64,000 bases of DNA from DATBLE01 sp963775695 (GTDB taxonomy: Bacteria > Actinomycetota > Thermoleophilia > Gaiellales > Gaiellaceae). This document shows positions 1 to 7,832 of the stretch, piece by piece (positions within the stretch are counted from its first letter, which is position 1; each line of letters starts with the position of its first letter). The stretch spans positions 212,580 through 276,579 of the forward strand of contig CAVZJU010000003.1 of the NCBI GenBank assembly GCA_963775695.1, read 5' to 3'. A program made the translations under genes and the position numbers. The notes beneath the pieces are model-generated. The model made no database searches, was not told the origin of the DNA, and saw only the letters and a program-made list of their open reading frames with translations.

Positions 1-40
1 CTGGCGGTCCACACACCTGGCAGATGCGGGAGGAGACCCT

Positions 41-331
41 ATGTTGCGGAAGCTCCTGACCAGCACAGCCATGGTGGCAGTTCTGCTGCTGTTGCTAGCG
101 ACTGCCGCCTTTGCCGACTCGACAGGAACTCCGGGGCAGCCGAGCCAGACCTGCGGCGATCCAAACGCGACGGCGACGCCGGGGAACGCCGCCAGCGCTC
201 CGGGCTCGGCCTTCAACCCCAACGGGCAAGCAGGAAGCGTCTACGCGGGCACCCAGCCGCAAAATTCCAACAACCCCAAATCAGTGTCCCAATACGACGT
301 CGCCTGCTTCCAGAACACACAGCATCACTGA
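41..331 (+). CDS. small secreted protein of unknown function
   Basis: This 96-aa protein has an N-terminal signal peptide: basic MLRK, then a hydrophobic run at residues 7-24 ending ATAAFA before DSTG. The mature part is rich in Gly, Pro, Asn, Gln and Ser and has two cysteines (TCGD near residue 38, VACFQ near 88), which could form one disulfide. The purine-rich GGGAGGAG just upstream is a good ribosome binding site and supports this ATG. No enzymatic motif is visible. It probably works outside the membrane; its role is unknown. The next reading frame downstream is a ppk1 relic, so there is no functional operon context. Confidence 0.75.
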   Translation: MLRKLLTSTAMVAVLLLLLATAAFADSTGTPGQPSQTCGDPNATATPGNAASAPGSAFNPNGQAGSVYAGTQPQNSNNPKSVSQYDVACFQNTQHH

Positions 332-354
332 TTAGGAGGGCTCTACATGAAGAT

Positions 355-798
355 GATCTGCACGATGCTTCACGCGCCGGCGTCCCGGTCGAGCTGATCG
401 TTCGCGGGCTCTGCTGCCTCGCACCCGGCGTGCCCGGCTGGACTGAGAACATCCGGGTACGTTCGATCGTCGGCCGCTTCCTCGAACACTCGCGCATCTT
501 CCACTTCGCAGCTGGATCGAACGACCCGCTCGACGGTGACTATTTCATCGGCTCCGGCGACTGGATGCACCGCAACCTCTCCGACCGGGTCGAAGCCGCG
601 GTCCCAGTCAACGACCACAAGCTCCGTGCTCGACTCTGGGAGATCCTCCAGACTTGCCTCAACGACGAAAGGAACGCCTGGGAACTCCTGCCGGACGGCA
701 GCTACCGCCAACTCCAACCCGAGTCCGACACGAGCGCCGGCTCAGCGGGGACACATGCGACCATGATGCAACTCGCACTCACCCGCCACGCCCTCTAG
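355..798 (+). pseudogene. polyphosphate kinase (Ppk1) C-terminal relic
   Basis: The frame from about 355 reads as the last part of polyphosphate kinase 1: VELIVRGLCCLAPG, NIRVRSIVGRFLEHSRIFHF (the family signature), GSGDWMHRNLSDRVE and a normal C-terminal end. Only about 145 residues remain of a family usually near 700 aa. The N-terminal domains and the autophosphorylated histidine are absent. The first usable start in frame is a GTG at 430, inside the signature region, so any product would be non-functional. The frame runs out of the end of the preceding secreted-protein gene, which suggests a deletion or rearrangement junction near 335-355. Family assignment is by recognition of conserved motifs; the pseudogene call follows from the missing catalytic part. 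Confidence 0.8.
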
Positions 799-1129
799 CC
801 CTCTCGCACCGTGCCGCAAGCGCCTGGTTGCGCCGTCGTTTCAACGACGGTAAGACGGCGGTCGGTCGAGTTGCACTTTCGGCCATAAGCAAAACTCGAC
901 GCGGTCGGATGCCGTGGGTGAGCCTGCCGTAGAATGCTTCGCGAAGAGCGACGTTGCGGCGCATCTGGTTCTGTGGTTCTTTCTGCACTTCAGGGTGTTC
1001 GCCGATCTCATTCGGACTCTCGTTTGGTTCGCGTTTGTTCCGTCGCGCGGAATGCGACAGCGAGCACCGGATCATCCGATTCGGACGAGACCCACGTCGA
1101 GCTGGCGTCTAGCCTCGGTCGGGTGTTGA
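799..1129. other. intergenic region, 331 bp, no gene recognised
   Basis: No open frame here has recognisable family motifs. An imperfect structure is present: GTCGAGTT at 865-872 can pair with AACTCGAC at 893-900 across a 20-nt loop. It could end transcription of the ppk relic, but there is no T-tract. The rest looks like degraded sequence. Confidence 0.4.
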
Positions 1130-2356
1130 GTGCGACGATGGTTTCCGGTGCTGATTCGCGTGCCTAGCTCTCGCAGCCAAGTTGAGGATATTGGGCTTGG
1201 TTTCGCCTACGTCTGCGCCCGCGCCGGGGTGACTGTGGCGCGAGTCGCGTTGCTGCCGCTGCGCATTGCCGCCCGCGCGCCGATCGTCGCTTCTGTCCTC
1301 GATCGGACGGAGACAAATCTGGCAGCCGAGGGCCGGGCAGCCCGTGTTCAGGTGCTGGGTCAACTCGAGGCGGTCGCCGACCACGTGCTGTCTTCGGCGG
1401 AGGTCGGGCGCGTGGTCGACAACGCACTTGCGGGCCCGCTGCCGGAGACGGTGGCTCGCTCGCTGGTGGAACGGCACGTCGTGCAGCGGGTCGTCGAAGA
1501 AATATTCGAGCGCGCCGACGTGGAGGCGGCGATCACGGCCGCCCTCGACAGTGCGGAGACCGAGCAGCTCGTTCAGGAGACGCTCTCGAGCCCTGGCTTC
1601 GAGAAGCTGGCAACTACTGCCTCGGACAGATTGCTCGCGTCCAAGCTCCCCGAGCACGTCGTCGAGAGCCCCGAGATGCAGCAGTTGATAGTGGAAATCT
1701 CGACGAGCCCGGCGATCCGCGCCGCGCTCGTCCGATCGACGGCGACGCTCGGGACGGAGGTCTCGGCCGGCCTGCGCCGTCGGATGGAGAGCCTCGACAA
1801 CGCGGGCGAACACAAGGTGCAGAGCTGGCTTCCGGGGCGGGCAAAGCCGGAGCCTCGCGAACCGACAGCCCCCGTGGAATACGGAGGCTTGGGAGCTCGC
1901 GGCATCGCCTTCGCCGTCGACCTGACGATCTGCACCGTGGTCTTTCTCCTGGGCGCTGCGGTCGCGTGGCTCGTCTCCTCGATTGCAGGGGGCCTAGGGC
2001 CCCGCTGGCTCGAGGGTGTGCTAGCCGGCTCTGGTTGGGCGATTGTCGTCGCCGCTTATCTCGTTCTCTTCTGGGCAGTCACGGGTCAGACGCCCGGGAT
2101 GCGATTCATGCATCTACGAGTAACCGACGGGCGGGGAGCGCCGTTCGGCGTTCCTCGATCGCTGGTACGCCTGATTGGCCTTTTCCTCGCGATCGTGCCG
2201 TGCTTCGCCGGGTTCGTGCCGGTGTTGTTCGACCGTCGTCGGCGCGCGCTCCAGGACTTCATCGCCGGCACCGTCGTCCGTGTCGAAGACATTCACCCGC
2301 TCCCGGTCGAACCGATTGCCGCGTTCGGCGAGGTGAGCTCGTCGCCCGTCTCGTGA
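1130..2356 (+). CDS. RDD-family membrane protein with long alpha-helical N-terminal region
   Basis: The 408-aa protein starts at GTG 1130. Residues 1-240 are soluble, helical and rich in Ala/Val/Glu, with repeated short helices (EAVADHVL, VVDNALAG, VVEEIFERADVEAA). The C-terminal third (about 245-390) is an RDD domain: GARGIAFAVDLTIC opens the first membrane helix, a second helix follows, then TPGMRFMHLRV and the typical ending RRRRALQDFIAGTVV. RDD proteins are membrane proteins of mostly unknown function, some linked to transport. The stop overlaps the ispH GTG by 4 bp, so the two are translationally coupled. The long N-terminal extension is unusual for the family and I do not recognise its fold. 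Confidence 0.75.
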   Translation: MRRWFPVLIRVPSSRSQVEDIGLGFAYVCARAGVTVARVALLPLRIAARAPIVASVLDRTETNLAAEGRAARVQVLGQLEAVADHVLSSAEVGRVVDNALAGPLPETVARSLVERHVVQRVVEEIFERADVEAAITAALDSAETEQLVQETLSSPGFEKLATTASDRLLASKLPEHVVESPEMQQLIVEISTSPAIRAALVRSTATLGTEVSAGLRRRMESLDNAGEHKVQSWLPGRAKPEPREPTAPVEYGGLGARGIAFAVDLTICTVVFLLGAAVAWLVSSIAGGLGPRWLEGVLAGSGWAIVVAAYLVLFWAVTGQTPGMRFMHLRVTDGRGAPFGVPRSLVRLIGLFLAIVPCFAGFVPVLFDRRRRALQDFIAGTVVRVEDIHPLPVEPIAAFGEVSSSPVS

Positions 2357-3315
2357 GTGCGCAAAGCTTGAGTCTTCGCCGTCTCGTGCTCGCCGCACCT
2401 CGCGGCTACTGCGCCGGAGTCGAGCGTGCCGTCAACGCGGTCGAGGTGGCGCTCGACCGCTGGGGCCCGCCGATTTACGTGCGCAAGCAGATCGTGCACA
2501 ACCGCCACGTGGTGCGCGACCTCGAGCGTCGCGGCGCGATCTTCGTGGACAGCGAGGAGGACGCGCCGGTCGGCGCCCGCCTGGTGTTCTCCGCCCACGG
2601 TGTCAGCCCAGCGGTCCGCGAGCGGGCCGACGCGCGCGGGCACGGGACGATCGACGCGACCTGCCCGCTCGTCGCGAAGGTGCACGCCGAGGCGCGCCAT
2701 TATGCGGCAAAGGGGTACTCGATCATCTTCGTCGGGCACGCCGGCCACGAGGAGGTCGAAGGCACGATGGGCGAGGCGCCCGACCATGTCCTCCTGGTTG
2801 AGACGGTCGAGGAAGCCGAGCGCGTTCAGCCGCCGCGGTCGGACCGGGTCGCGTATCTCACGCAGACGACGCTCTCGCTGGACGACACCGCGGCCGTGGT
2901 GGAGGTCCTGCGCCGCCGCTTTCCCGCGATCGAGGCGCCGCCCCGCGAGGACATCTGCTACGCGACGACGAACCGGCAGCGAGCTGTGAAGGCGATGCTG
3001 GGTGAGATCGACCTCTTGCTCGTGATCGGCTCCGCTAACAGCTCGAACTCGAACCGGCTGGTCGAGGTCGCCCGGTCCGGGGGCGTTCCGGCCCGCTTGA
3101 TCGACGACGAGAGCGAGATCGACGAGGCGTGGCTCTCCGGGGTCGAGTCTGTGGGACTCACGGCCGGCGCGTCCGCACCCGAGTCGGTCGTCGGCCGGGT
3201 CGTGTCCTGGTTTCGCGAACGGGGCGTGGGCGAGATCAGGACGCAGGACGCGGACGCGGAGACGGTCAGCTTCCGCGGCCCCGTCGAGCTGCGGCGGAGC
3301 AGCGGGGTCTCGTGA
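2353..3315 (+). CDS. ispH: 4-hydroxy-3-methylbut-2-enyl diphosphate reductase (IspH/LytB)
   Basis: IspH catalyses the last step of the non-mevalonate isoprenoid pathway, reducing HMBPP to IPP and DMAPP with a [4Fe-4S] cluster. The 320-aa product has the three cluster cysteines in their usual contexts (APRGYCAGVERAV, DATCPLV, IGSANSSNSNRL plus EDICYATTNRQ) and conserved histidines in VHNRHVV and FSAHGVSP. Length fits the family. The GTG at 2353 overlaps the RDD gene stop (GTGA) and yields a protein starting just before the first motif. Its own stop overlaps the GTG of the following hydrolase, so RDD-ispH-hydrolase form one transcription unit. Confidence 0.95.
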   Translation: MSAQSLSLRRLVLAAPRGYCAGVERAVNAVEVALDRWGPPIYVRKQIVHNRHVVRDLERRGAIFVDSEEDAPVGARLVFSAHGVSPAVRERADARGHGTIDATCPLVAKVHAEARHYAAKGYSIIFVGHAGHEEVEGTMGEAPDHVLLVETVEEAERVQPPRSDRVAYLTQTTLSLDDTAAVVEVLRRRFPAIEAPPREDICYATTNRQRAVKAMLGEIDLLLVIGSANSSNSNRLVEVARSGGVPARLIDDESEIDEAWLSGVESVGLTAGASAPESVVGRVVSWFRERGVGEIRTQDADAETVSFRGPVELRRSSGVS

Positions 3316-4124
3316 GGAGCCGCGGCCGTCCGGAAGTCGCCAGCTGCCGGATTGTCTCAGGCGGCGTGGGCATCCACACGTGGATGGCGGGCGAGGGCGA
3401 CCCCGTCGTGCTCGTGCATGGGTTCGGCGTCTCGGGTCGATACATGCTTCCGCTCGCGGAGGCGCTCGCACGCTGGTTCTCGGTGTTCGTTCCCGAGCTG
3501 CCCGGGAACGGTCGTAGCGAGAAGCCGCCCACGCCGCTCGGCATCGGCGGTCTCGCCGAGTCGCTCGCTGGTTGCATGGACACGCTCGAGCTCCAGCGGC
3601 CGGCGTTCATCGCCAATTCGTTGGGGTGTCAGGTCGTCACCGAGCTTGCCGTGCGACTCCCCGGGCGGGTGGGGCCGCTCACCCTGATCGGCCCAACTAT
3701 CGACCCCGACCAGCGGCGGGCCCGCCATCAGGTGCTCCGCGGGGTTACCGACCTCAGGCGGGAGCCGCTCTCGCTGCTCGCGCACCCGGCCCAGGACGGA
3801 GTGATGGGCATCCGGGCACTGCTCGCGACGGCCCGCTCCGCCCTCGCAGACCGAATCGAAGACCGGCTGCCGCTGATCGAGCAGCCGACGCTCGTGCTGC
3901 GCGGCTCGCACGACTCGTTCGTCAGCGCCGCGTGGGCCGAGCGCGTCGCCGCGCTACTGCCGCGGTCCCGGCTCGTGGTCGTTCCCGGCGAGCCGCACGC
4001 CGTCCACTACACGCGGCCGGACCTCGTCGGCGAGCTCGTTCGGGAGCTGCTCCTCGAGGAACGCCAGGAGGCTGGCGGCCAGCTCGTCGGGGGCCTCCCA
4101 CATCGGTACGTGGCCGCACGGTAG
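3312..4124 (+). CDS. alpha/beta hydrolase
   Basis: The 270-aa protein starts at a GTG overlapping the ispH stop. It has the alpha/beta hydrolase core: VLVHGFG oxyanion region, nucleophile serine in IANSLGCQ, acid in LRGSHDSF and histidine in GEPHAVHY. The nucleophile elbow is A-N-S-L-G rather than the textbook G-x-S-x-G, which small residues tolerate. The fold ends near position 4060; the last 20 or so residues are read from DNA that is also the coding 3' end of the opposite-strand hydrolase and are probably not functional. Substrate unknown; coupling to ispH may be coincidental. Confidence 0.8.
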   Translation: MRSRGRPEVASCRIVSGGVGIHTWMAGEGDPVVLVHGFGVSGRYMLPLAEALARWFSVFVPELPGNGRSEKPPTPLGIGGLAESLAGCMDTLELQRPAFIANSLGCQVVTELAVRLPGRVGPLTLIGPTIDPDQRRARHQVLRGVTDLRREPLSLLAHPAQDGVMGIRALLATARSALADRIEDRLPLIEQPTLVLRGSHDSFVSAAWAERVAALLPRSRLVVVPGEPHAVHYTRPDLVGELVRELLLEERQEAGGQLVGGLPHRYVAAR

Positions 4125-4793
4125 GAGCACGAGCCGCGAGCCCGGGAGGGCGACTTGCCACTCCTCGGCGACTCGCGTCGGCACAAGCTGGTCGCGCTCC
4201 CCCCAGACCAGGAGCGACGGAGCGCGAACCGCCGCCAGATCGGCTCGCAGGTCGCGGTCCCAGACGAACACGACTCCGCGCATGATGTCGAGCGGTCCCG
4301 TGCGCACCGCGTCGCCGACGATCGTCGGCAGCCGCTCCCGCACGGCGTAGAGCGTCTCGACGAGCCGCACGCTCCTGTCGAGCAGCCCGCGTCCGCACGG
4401 GATCCCGGCGGGAGCGACCAGGGCGAGGCGCCGTATCCGCTCCGGTTGCAAGGCCGCCAGCTCGGCCGCTACGAGCCCGCCGAGCGAATGACCCACCAGG
4501 TCGACACGCTCGAGTCCCGTACCCTGCAGCCAGCGGCCCAGCCACGCGGCGAGCTCGGCCGCACGGAGCCGCCGCCCCAAACGCGGCAAGTCCAGCACGT
4601 AAACAGAATGTCGCTCCGCCAGCGACTCGGAGACCGGCGACCACCAGCGCCACGAGCCGGAGAGACCGTGCACGAGCACGGCAGGCGGACCTTCACCGAG
4701 CAGGCGGTAGCGGACTCGTACCCCGTCAAACTCAACCTGCCGAGACTGCACCTCGGCAGTCTGGCAGCCAACGTCCGCACGCGGTATCGTCAC
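3954..4793 (-). CDS. alpha/beta hydrolase
   Basis: The 279-aa protein has a full catalytic set: AVLVHGLSGSWRWW (oxyanion), VGHSLGG (nucleophile Ser), WGERDQLVP (Asp) and CGHVPMWEAP (His). It resembles small esterases or C-C bond hydrolases. The start is GTG 4793, divergent from the 114-aa gene at 4797 by only 3 bp. Its 3' end overlaps the preceding plus-strand hydrolase by 171 bp; the core fold ends near 4030 and the rest is a basic tail. Substrate unknown. Confidence 0.8.
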   Translation of the reverse strand: MTIPRADVGCQTAEVQSRQVEFDGVRVRYRLLGEGPPAVLVHGLSGSWRWWSPVSESLAERHSVYVLDLPRLGRRLRAAELAAWLGRWLQGTGLERVDLVGHSLGGLVAAELAALQPERIRRLALVAPAGIPCGRGLLDRSVRLVETLYAVRERLPTIVGDAVRTGPLDIMRGVVFVWDRDLRADLAAVRAPSLLVWGERDQLVPTRVAEEWQVALPGSRLVLLPCGHVPMWEAPDELAASLLAFLEEQLPNELADEVRPRVVDGVRLAGNDHEPGPRQ

Positions 4794-4796
4794 AGC

Positions 4797-5141
4797 ATGC
4801 CCGAAAAAGCGGAGACGAGCAGCAATGACGCGATTTCCCGCCTTGCAGATTCAGGCGAGCACGCGATGCGCAATCTCGTCGCGCTCCCGCTGCGGATGCT
4901 TGCCGGGGCGCTTGGCGCCTTCGAGGCAGTACTCCGCACCGCCGCCGATGCGGTCAGCGAGATCGATCCGATCGAACGCGTCGTCGGTCTAGAGAAACGC
5001 CTGGACTCACTCGAGAAGCAGGTGGCTGGTCGCGGAAAGAGCGCAGGCACGACGAGCGCAGCGAGGCAGAGGACACCGAGAGCGTCAGACACCGGCGCAC
5101 CGAGAGCTTCAGACACCGGCGCAGAGCATCGCGGCGTCTGA
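4797..5141 (+). CDS. small helical hypothetical protein with duplicated C-terminal 24-bp unit
   Basis: The 114-aa product begins at ATG 4797. Residues 18-75 form amphipathic helices (MRNLVALPLRMLAGALGAF) ending in a short coiled coil, VVGLEKRLDSLEKQV. The region 5075-5122 is an almost exact direct duplication of a 24-bp unit, giving PRASDTGA twice. Such repeats expand and contract easily. The helical half recalls phasin-like or other lipid-surface proteins, but this is a weak resemblance. It starts 3 bp from the divergent hydrolase start, so promoters must overlap coding DNA. Confidence 0.55.
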   Translation: MPEKAETSSNDAISRLADSGEHAMRNLVALPLRMLAGALGAFEAVLRTAADAVSEIDPIERVVGLEKRLDSLEKQVAGRGKSAGTTSAARQRTPRASDTGAPRASDTGAEHRGV

Positions 5142-5822
5142 GACGCAAGCAGTCGGCAAAACCGAACGGGTTACCGGCTGACCTCGACGTCGACGCCGTG
5201 TTCCTTCAGTTGCGTGTGATACGCGTCGAAGTCGTCGACTGGAGCGATTCGCGAAGCCAGGCGTCCAGCGCGCCGCCGTCAAGGCTGGGCTCGGCAAACC
5301 CGAGTCGGCCCCCAGGTGCTCCGGCGCTGCCGGGAATCCGTGCTCGCGAAGCTGCTCTCGCTCGCGGTCGGGGCGACGCCAGGGTTCCAAAGCGGTGAGG
5401 TCTGGCCCGCCAGATCACGATGACGCACCGGTGACACACGGGCATGCCGAAGCTGACCATTCGCGACCATCGCTGACCAGGTGAAAAACGGTTTGAACAA
5501 ACAGAAACGGCTCCGTTGAGCGGAGCCGTTTCCTCTTTACCATGGAGGTTTCGGGCATCTGCTACCAGGCCGACGGACAGCGCTTGCTAGCGCGTTTTCC
5601 CTGCAACACGCCTAGTTCTTCTCCCCGCCGCGCCTCCTCCCCGAAGCCCCTTGAGCCTCCCCGAGAAGCCCTGAACCTGTCCCCAAAACCTGTCCCCACA
5701 GAAGTCATCCACGAGCACCGCGTCACCGACTTCCCCACATGATGTCGGTCGCTAGGAAGCGTAGGCACCCTCACGACCACCTCTGTAACTGAGAGGGGGT
5801 CATTGGACTCCGCGACGCCGAA
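5142..5822. other. gene-poor region, 681 bp
   Basis: No intact gene is visible. On the minus strand, a frame open from 5278 and ending at TAA 5171-5173 gives a protein-like C-terminus (PVDDFDAYHTQLKEHG), which could be the tail of a decayed VOC/glyoxalase-type gene; this is a guess. A perfect hairpin lies at 5504-5532 (separate entry). The stretch 5540-5820 has no family motifs; it contains ACCTGTCCCCA twice near 5680-5700. Confidence 0.4.
5504..5532. terminator. perfect 12-bp hairpin, terminator-like
   Basis: GAAACGGCTCCG at 5504-5515 pairs perfectly with CGGAGCCGTTTC at 5521-5532 around a 5-nt loop (TTGAG). The flanks (ACAAACA before, CTCTTT after) are A/T-biased for this genome, as expected for an intrinsic terminator able to work in either direction. 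No intact gene ends directly beside it, so it may belong to a lost gene. Confidence 0.6.
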
Positions 5823-6509
5823 TCAGTACGACCTCGCCGCGGCGCCTTCCTCGGTCGTTCCGTCGTGTTCGACGAGCCCGCTCTGGTAGGCGAGGACGAC
5901 GGCTTGGACGCGGTCGCGGAGGTTCAGCTTCTGGAGGACATGTGTGACGTGCGTCTTCACGGTCGTCTCGCTGATGTAGAGGCGTTCTCCGATTTCCGCG
6001 TTGGACAAGCCTTCGGCGATCAGGCGGAGGATCTCGCGTTCCCGTGCCGTGAGTTCGTCCAGTTCCGGCCGTGGCGTGGGGCGCGGGATGTGCGTGAACT
6101 GCTTGATGACCCGTTTGGTGACCGCGGGTGAGAGAAGGGCGTCGCCGGCGGCGACGGTGTGGATTGCGGCGATCAGCTGCTCGGGCGGGTCGTCCTTGAG
6201 GACGAAGCCGCTCGCGCCGGCTTTGAGCGCTTCGTAGATGTATTCGTCGAGGTCGAAGGTGGTGAGGATGAGGATCCGTGCTGCGGGGTCGGCGGCGAGG
6301 ATGCGCCGCGTTGCTTCGAGGCCGTCGAGCTCGGGCATGCGGATGTCCATCAGGACGACGGTCGGGTGGAAGCGTTCTGCTTTGTCGATTGCTTCGAGTC
6401 CGTTGCTTGCTTCGGCGACGACGTCGATGTCGTCTTCGTCGGCGAGGAGCATGCGGAAGCCGGCGCGGACCATCGACTGGTCGTCGGCGACGAGGACCCG
6501 GATGCTCAT
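5823..6509 (-). CDS. NarL/FixJ-family response regulator
   Basis: The 228-aa protein has an N-terminal receiver (VLVADDQSMVRAG acidic pair, phospho-acceptor Asp in VVLMDIRMPELDG near residue 54, Thr in ILTTFD, Lys in FVLKDD) and a C-terminal LuxR-type HTH (ELTAREREILRLIAEGLSNA ... SETTVKTHVTHVLQKLNLRD). It is the partner of the histidine kinase directly upstream: the kinase stop overlaps this ATG by 4 bp. A perfect palindrome in the divergent region before the kinase (7706-7723) is a plausible binding site, and the divergent MMPL transporter a plausible target. Confidence 0.93.
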   Translation of the reverse strand: MSIRVLVADDQSMVRAGFRMLLADEDDIDVVAEASNGLEAIDKAERFHPTVVLMDIRMPELDGLEATRRILAADPAARILILTTFDLDEYIYEALKAGASGFVLKDDPPEQLIAAIHTVAAGDALLSPAVTKRVIKQFTHIPRPTPRPELDELTAREREILRLIAEGLSNAEIGERLYISETTVKTHVTHVLQKLNLRDRVQAVVLAYQSGLVEHDGTTEEGAAARSY

Positions 6510-7702
6510 TGCCCGGCTCCTATGAGTGGGAGGCGGGTGCTGAGGATGAAGCCGCGTCCGTTGGCGGCGCCGGCGTTCATTTGGCCGCCGTAGAGCTTGA
6601 CGCGTTCGTGGATGCCGACGAGACCATGGCCGCGTCCGTCGCTAGTGGAGGGTCCGTGGCCGTCGTCGCGGACGTCGATCTGGAGCTCGTCGGGGCGGTA
6701 GCGCACGACGACGTCGGCATGACTGGCGTGGGCGTGTTTGAGCGCGTTTGTCAGTCCTTCCTGGACGATCCTGTAGGCGGAGAGGTCGAGTGCGTCGGGG
6801 AGGGGCACGGGGTTGCCTTCGACGTGCAGCTCGACGGCTAGCCCTGATCGCCGGATCTCGTCGAGCAGCGGCTCGAGGCTGCCGAGACCCGGTCGCGGTG
6901 TCAGCTCCACTCCGTCCCCGTCGCGTCGCATCGCGCCGAGCAGGCGGCGCATCTCCGTCAGCGCTGCGCGTCCTGTGCGTTCGACGTCCCGGAGTGCGTC
7001 GCGGTCGTCTGCGAGCTCGTCGGGGAGCCTGTGTCGTACGGCGCCGACCTGGAGCACCATGACGCTGACCGCGTGCGCGACGATGTCGTGTAGCTCGCGT
7101 GCGATTCGGGCGCGCTCCTCCGCGACGGCGAGACGTGCCGCCGCCTCCCGCTCCTGCTCTGCCTGGGCTGCTCGTGCCTCCGCCGCCTCGGTCTGCTGCT
7201 CGCGGCTCCGCACGGCGAACCCCGCGGCCCAGCTGATCCCGAAGAGGACGGGAACGAAGACGAACGTGCCGGCCGTATGCGTGGGCTGGTTGTAGACGAC
7301 GATCGCCGCACCTCCGACCGCGATGGCCAGGCCGATCCAGGCGTGTCGGCCGTCGCGCAGGTCCCCGAGAAGGAACGAGGCCACCATCCCGAGGAAGAAG
7401 ACGCCGATTGGGAACGTGACGAGGCGTCCGTCGACGAACGACAACGCCGCAGCCAGGAGCCAGAAGGTGGCGGCGGCCGCAAACGGATGGCCTCGCCGGC
7501 CGATCGTCGGGAGCGCGAGAACGACGATGGCCGGGATGACGAACCAGAGGGTCGTGCGCGGCGCGCCAGACGCGTCCCGCCTGAGGACGATCTCGAGCAC
7601 CGCGATGGCCGCGAAGAGGACGAGCAGGACGTCGAGCGCGAGTGCCTGCGCGAGATGCCGGATCCGGTTCACGCACTGAACGTACTGCAGGTGTTCACGC
7701 AC
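6506..7702 (-). CDS. NarL-type sensor histidine kinase (HisKA_3)
   Basis: Up to 398 aa. The N-terminal half has about five or six membrane helices with very short loops, so the signal is likely sensed in or at the membrane. A coiled coil follows (about 175-205), then the HisKA_3 box ARELHDIVAHAVSVM with the phospho-accepting His, and a HATPase domain with N-box EGLTNALKHAHA and G-box DDGHGPS...GHGLVGIHERV. It sits first in the operon with the response regulator and is divergent from the MMPL transporter. The start is uncertain: GTGCGTGAAC occurs twice, so GTG 7672 is an alternative to GTG 7702. Confidence 0.92.
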   Translation of the reverse strand: MREHLQYVQCVNRIRHLAQALALDVLLVLFAAIAVLEIVLRRDASGAPRTTLWFVIPAIVVLALPTIGRRGHPFAAAATFWLLAAALSFVDGRLVTFPIGVFFLGMVASFLLGDLRDGRHAWIGLAIAVGGAAIVVYNQPTHTAGTFVFVPVLFGISWAAGFAVRSREQQTEAAEARAAQAEQEREAAARLAVAEERARIARELHDIVAHAVSVMVLQVGAVRHRLPDELADDRDALRDVERTGRAALTEMRRLLGAMRRDGDGVELTPRPGLGSLEPLLDEIRRSGLAVELHVEGNPVPLPDALDLSAYRIVQEGLTNALKHAHASHADVVVRYRPDELQIDVRDDGHGPSTSDGRGHGLVGIHERVKLYGGQMNAGAANGRGFILSTRLPLIGAGQ

Positions 7703-7705
7703 TGC

Positions 7706-7723
7706 CTCCTACCTGGGTAGGAG
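7706..7723. promoter_or_regulatory. 18-bp perfect palindrome in divergent kinase/MMPL promoter region
   Basis: CTCCTACC (7706-7713), a TG centre and GGTAGGAG (7716-7723) form a perfect inverted repeat immediately upstream of the histidine kinase start and about 110 bp from the MMPL start. Its size and symmetry fit a dimeric LuxR-type response regulator site. The role is inferred from position only. Confidence 0.5.
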
Positions 7724-7832
7724 CCGAGATCGTCGCCAGGTCGGAGAGCGGACGCGACCTCGCGACGACGTCCGTTCGACCGACCGCTCCTAGCGTGGAG
7801 GCATCGACTCGATCAGCGAAAGGACGGTCACC

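Noticed and set aside
1966..2352. N-terminal extension of IspH
   Set aside because: It overlaps the RDD coding sequence and does not resemble IspH; the GTG at 2353 gives the standard length and a coupled start.
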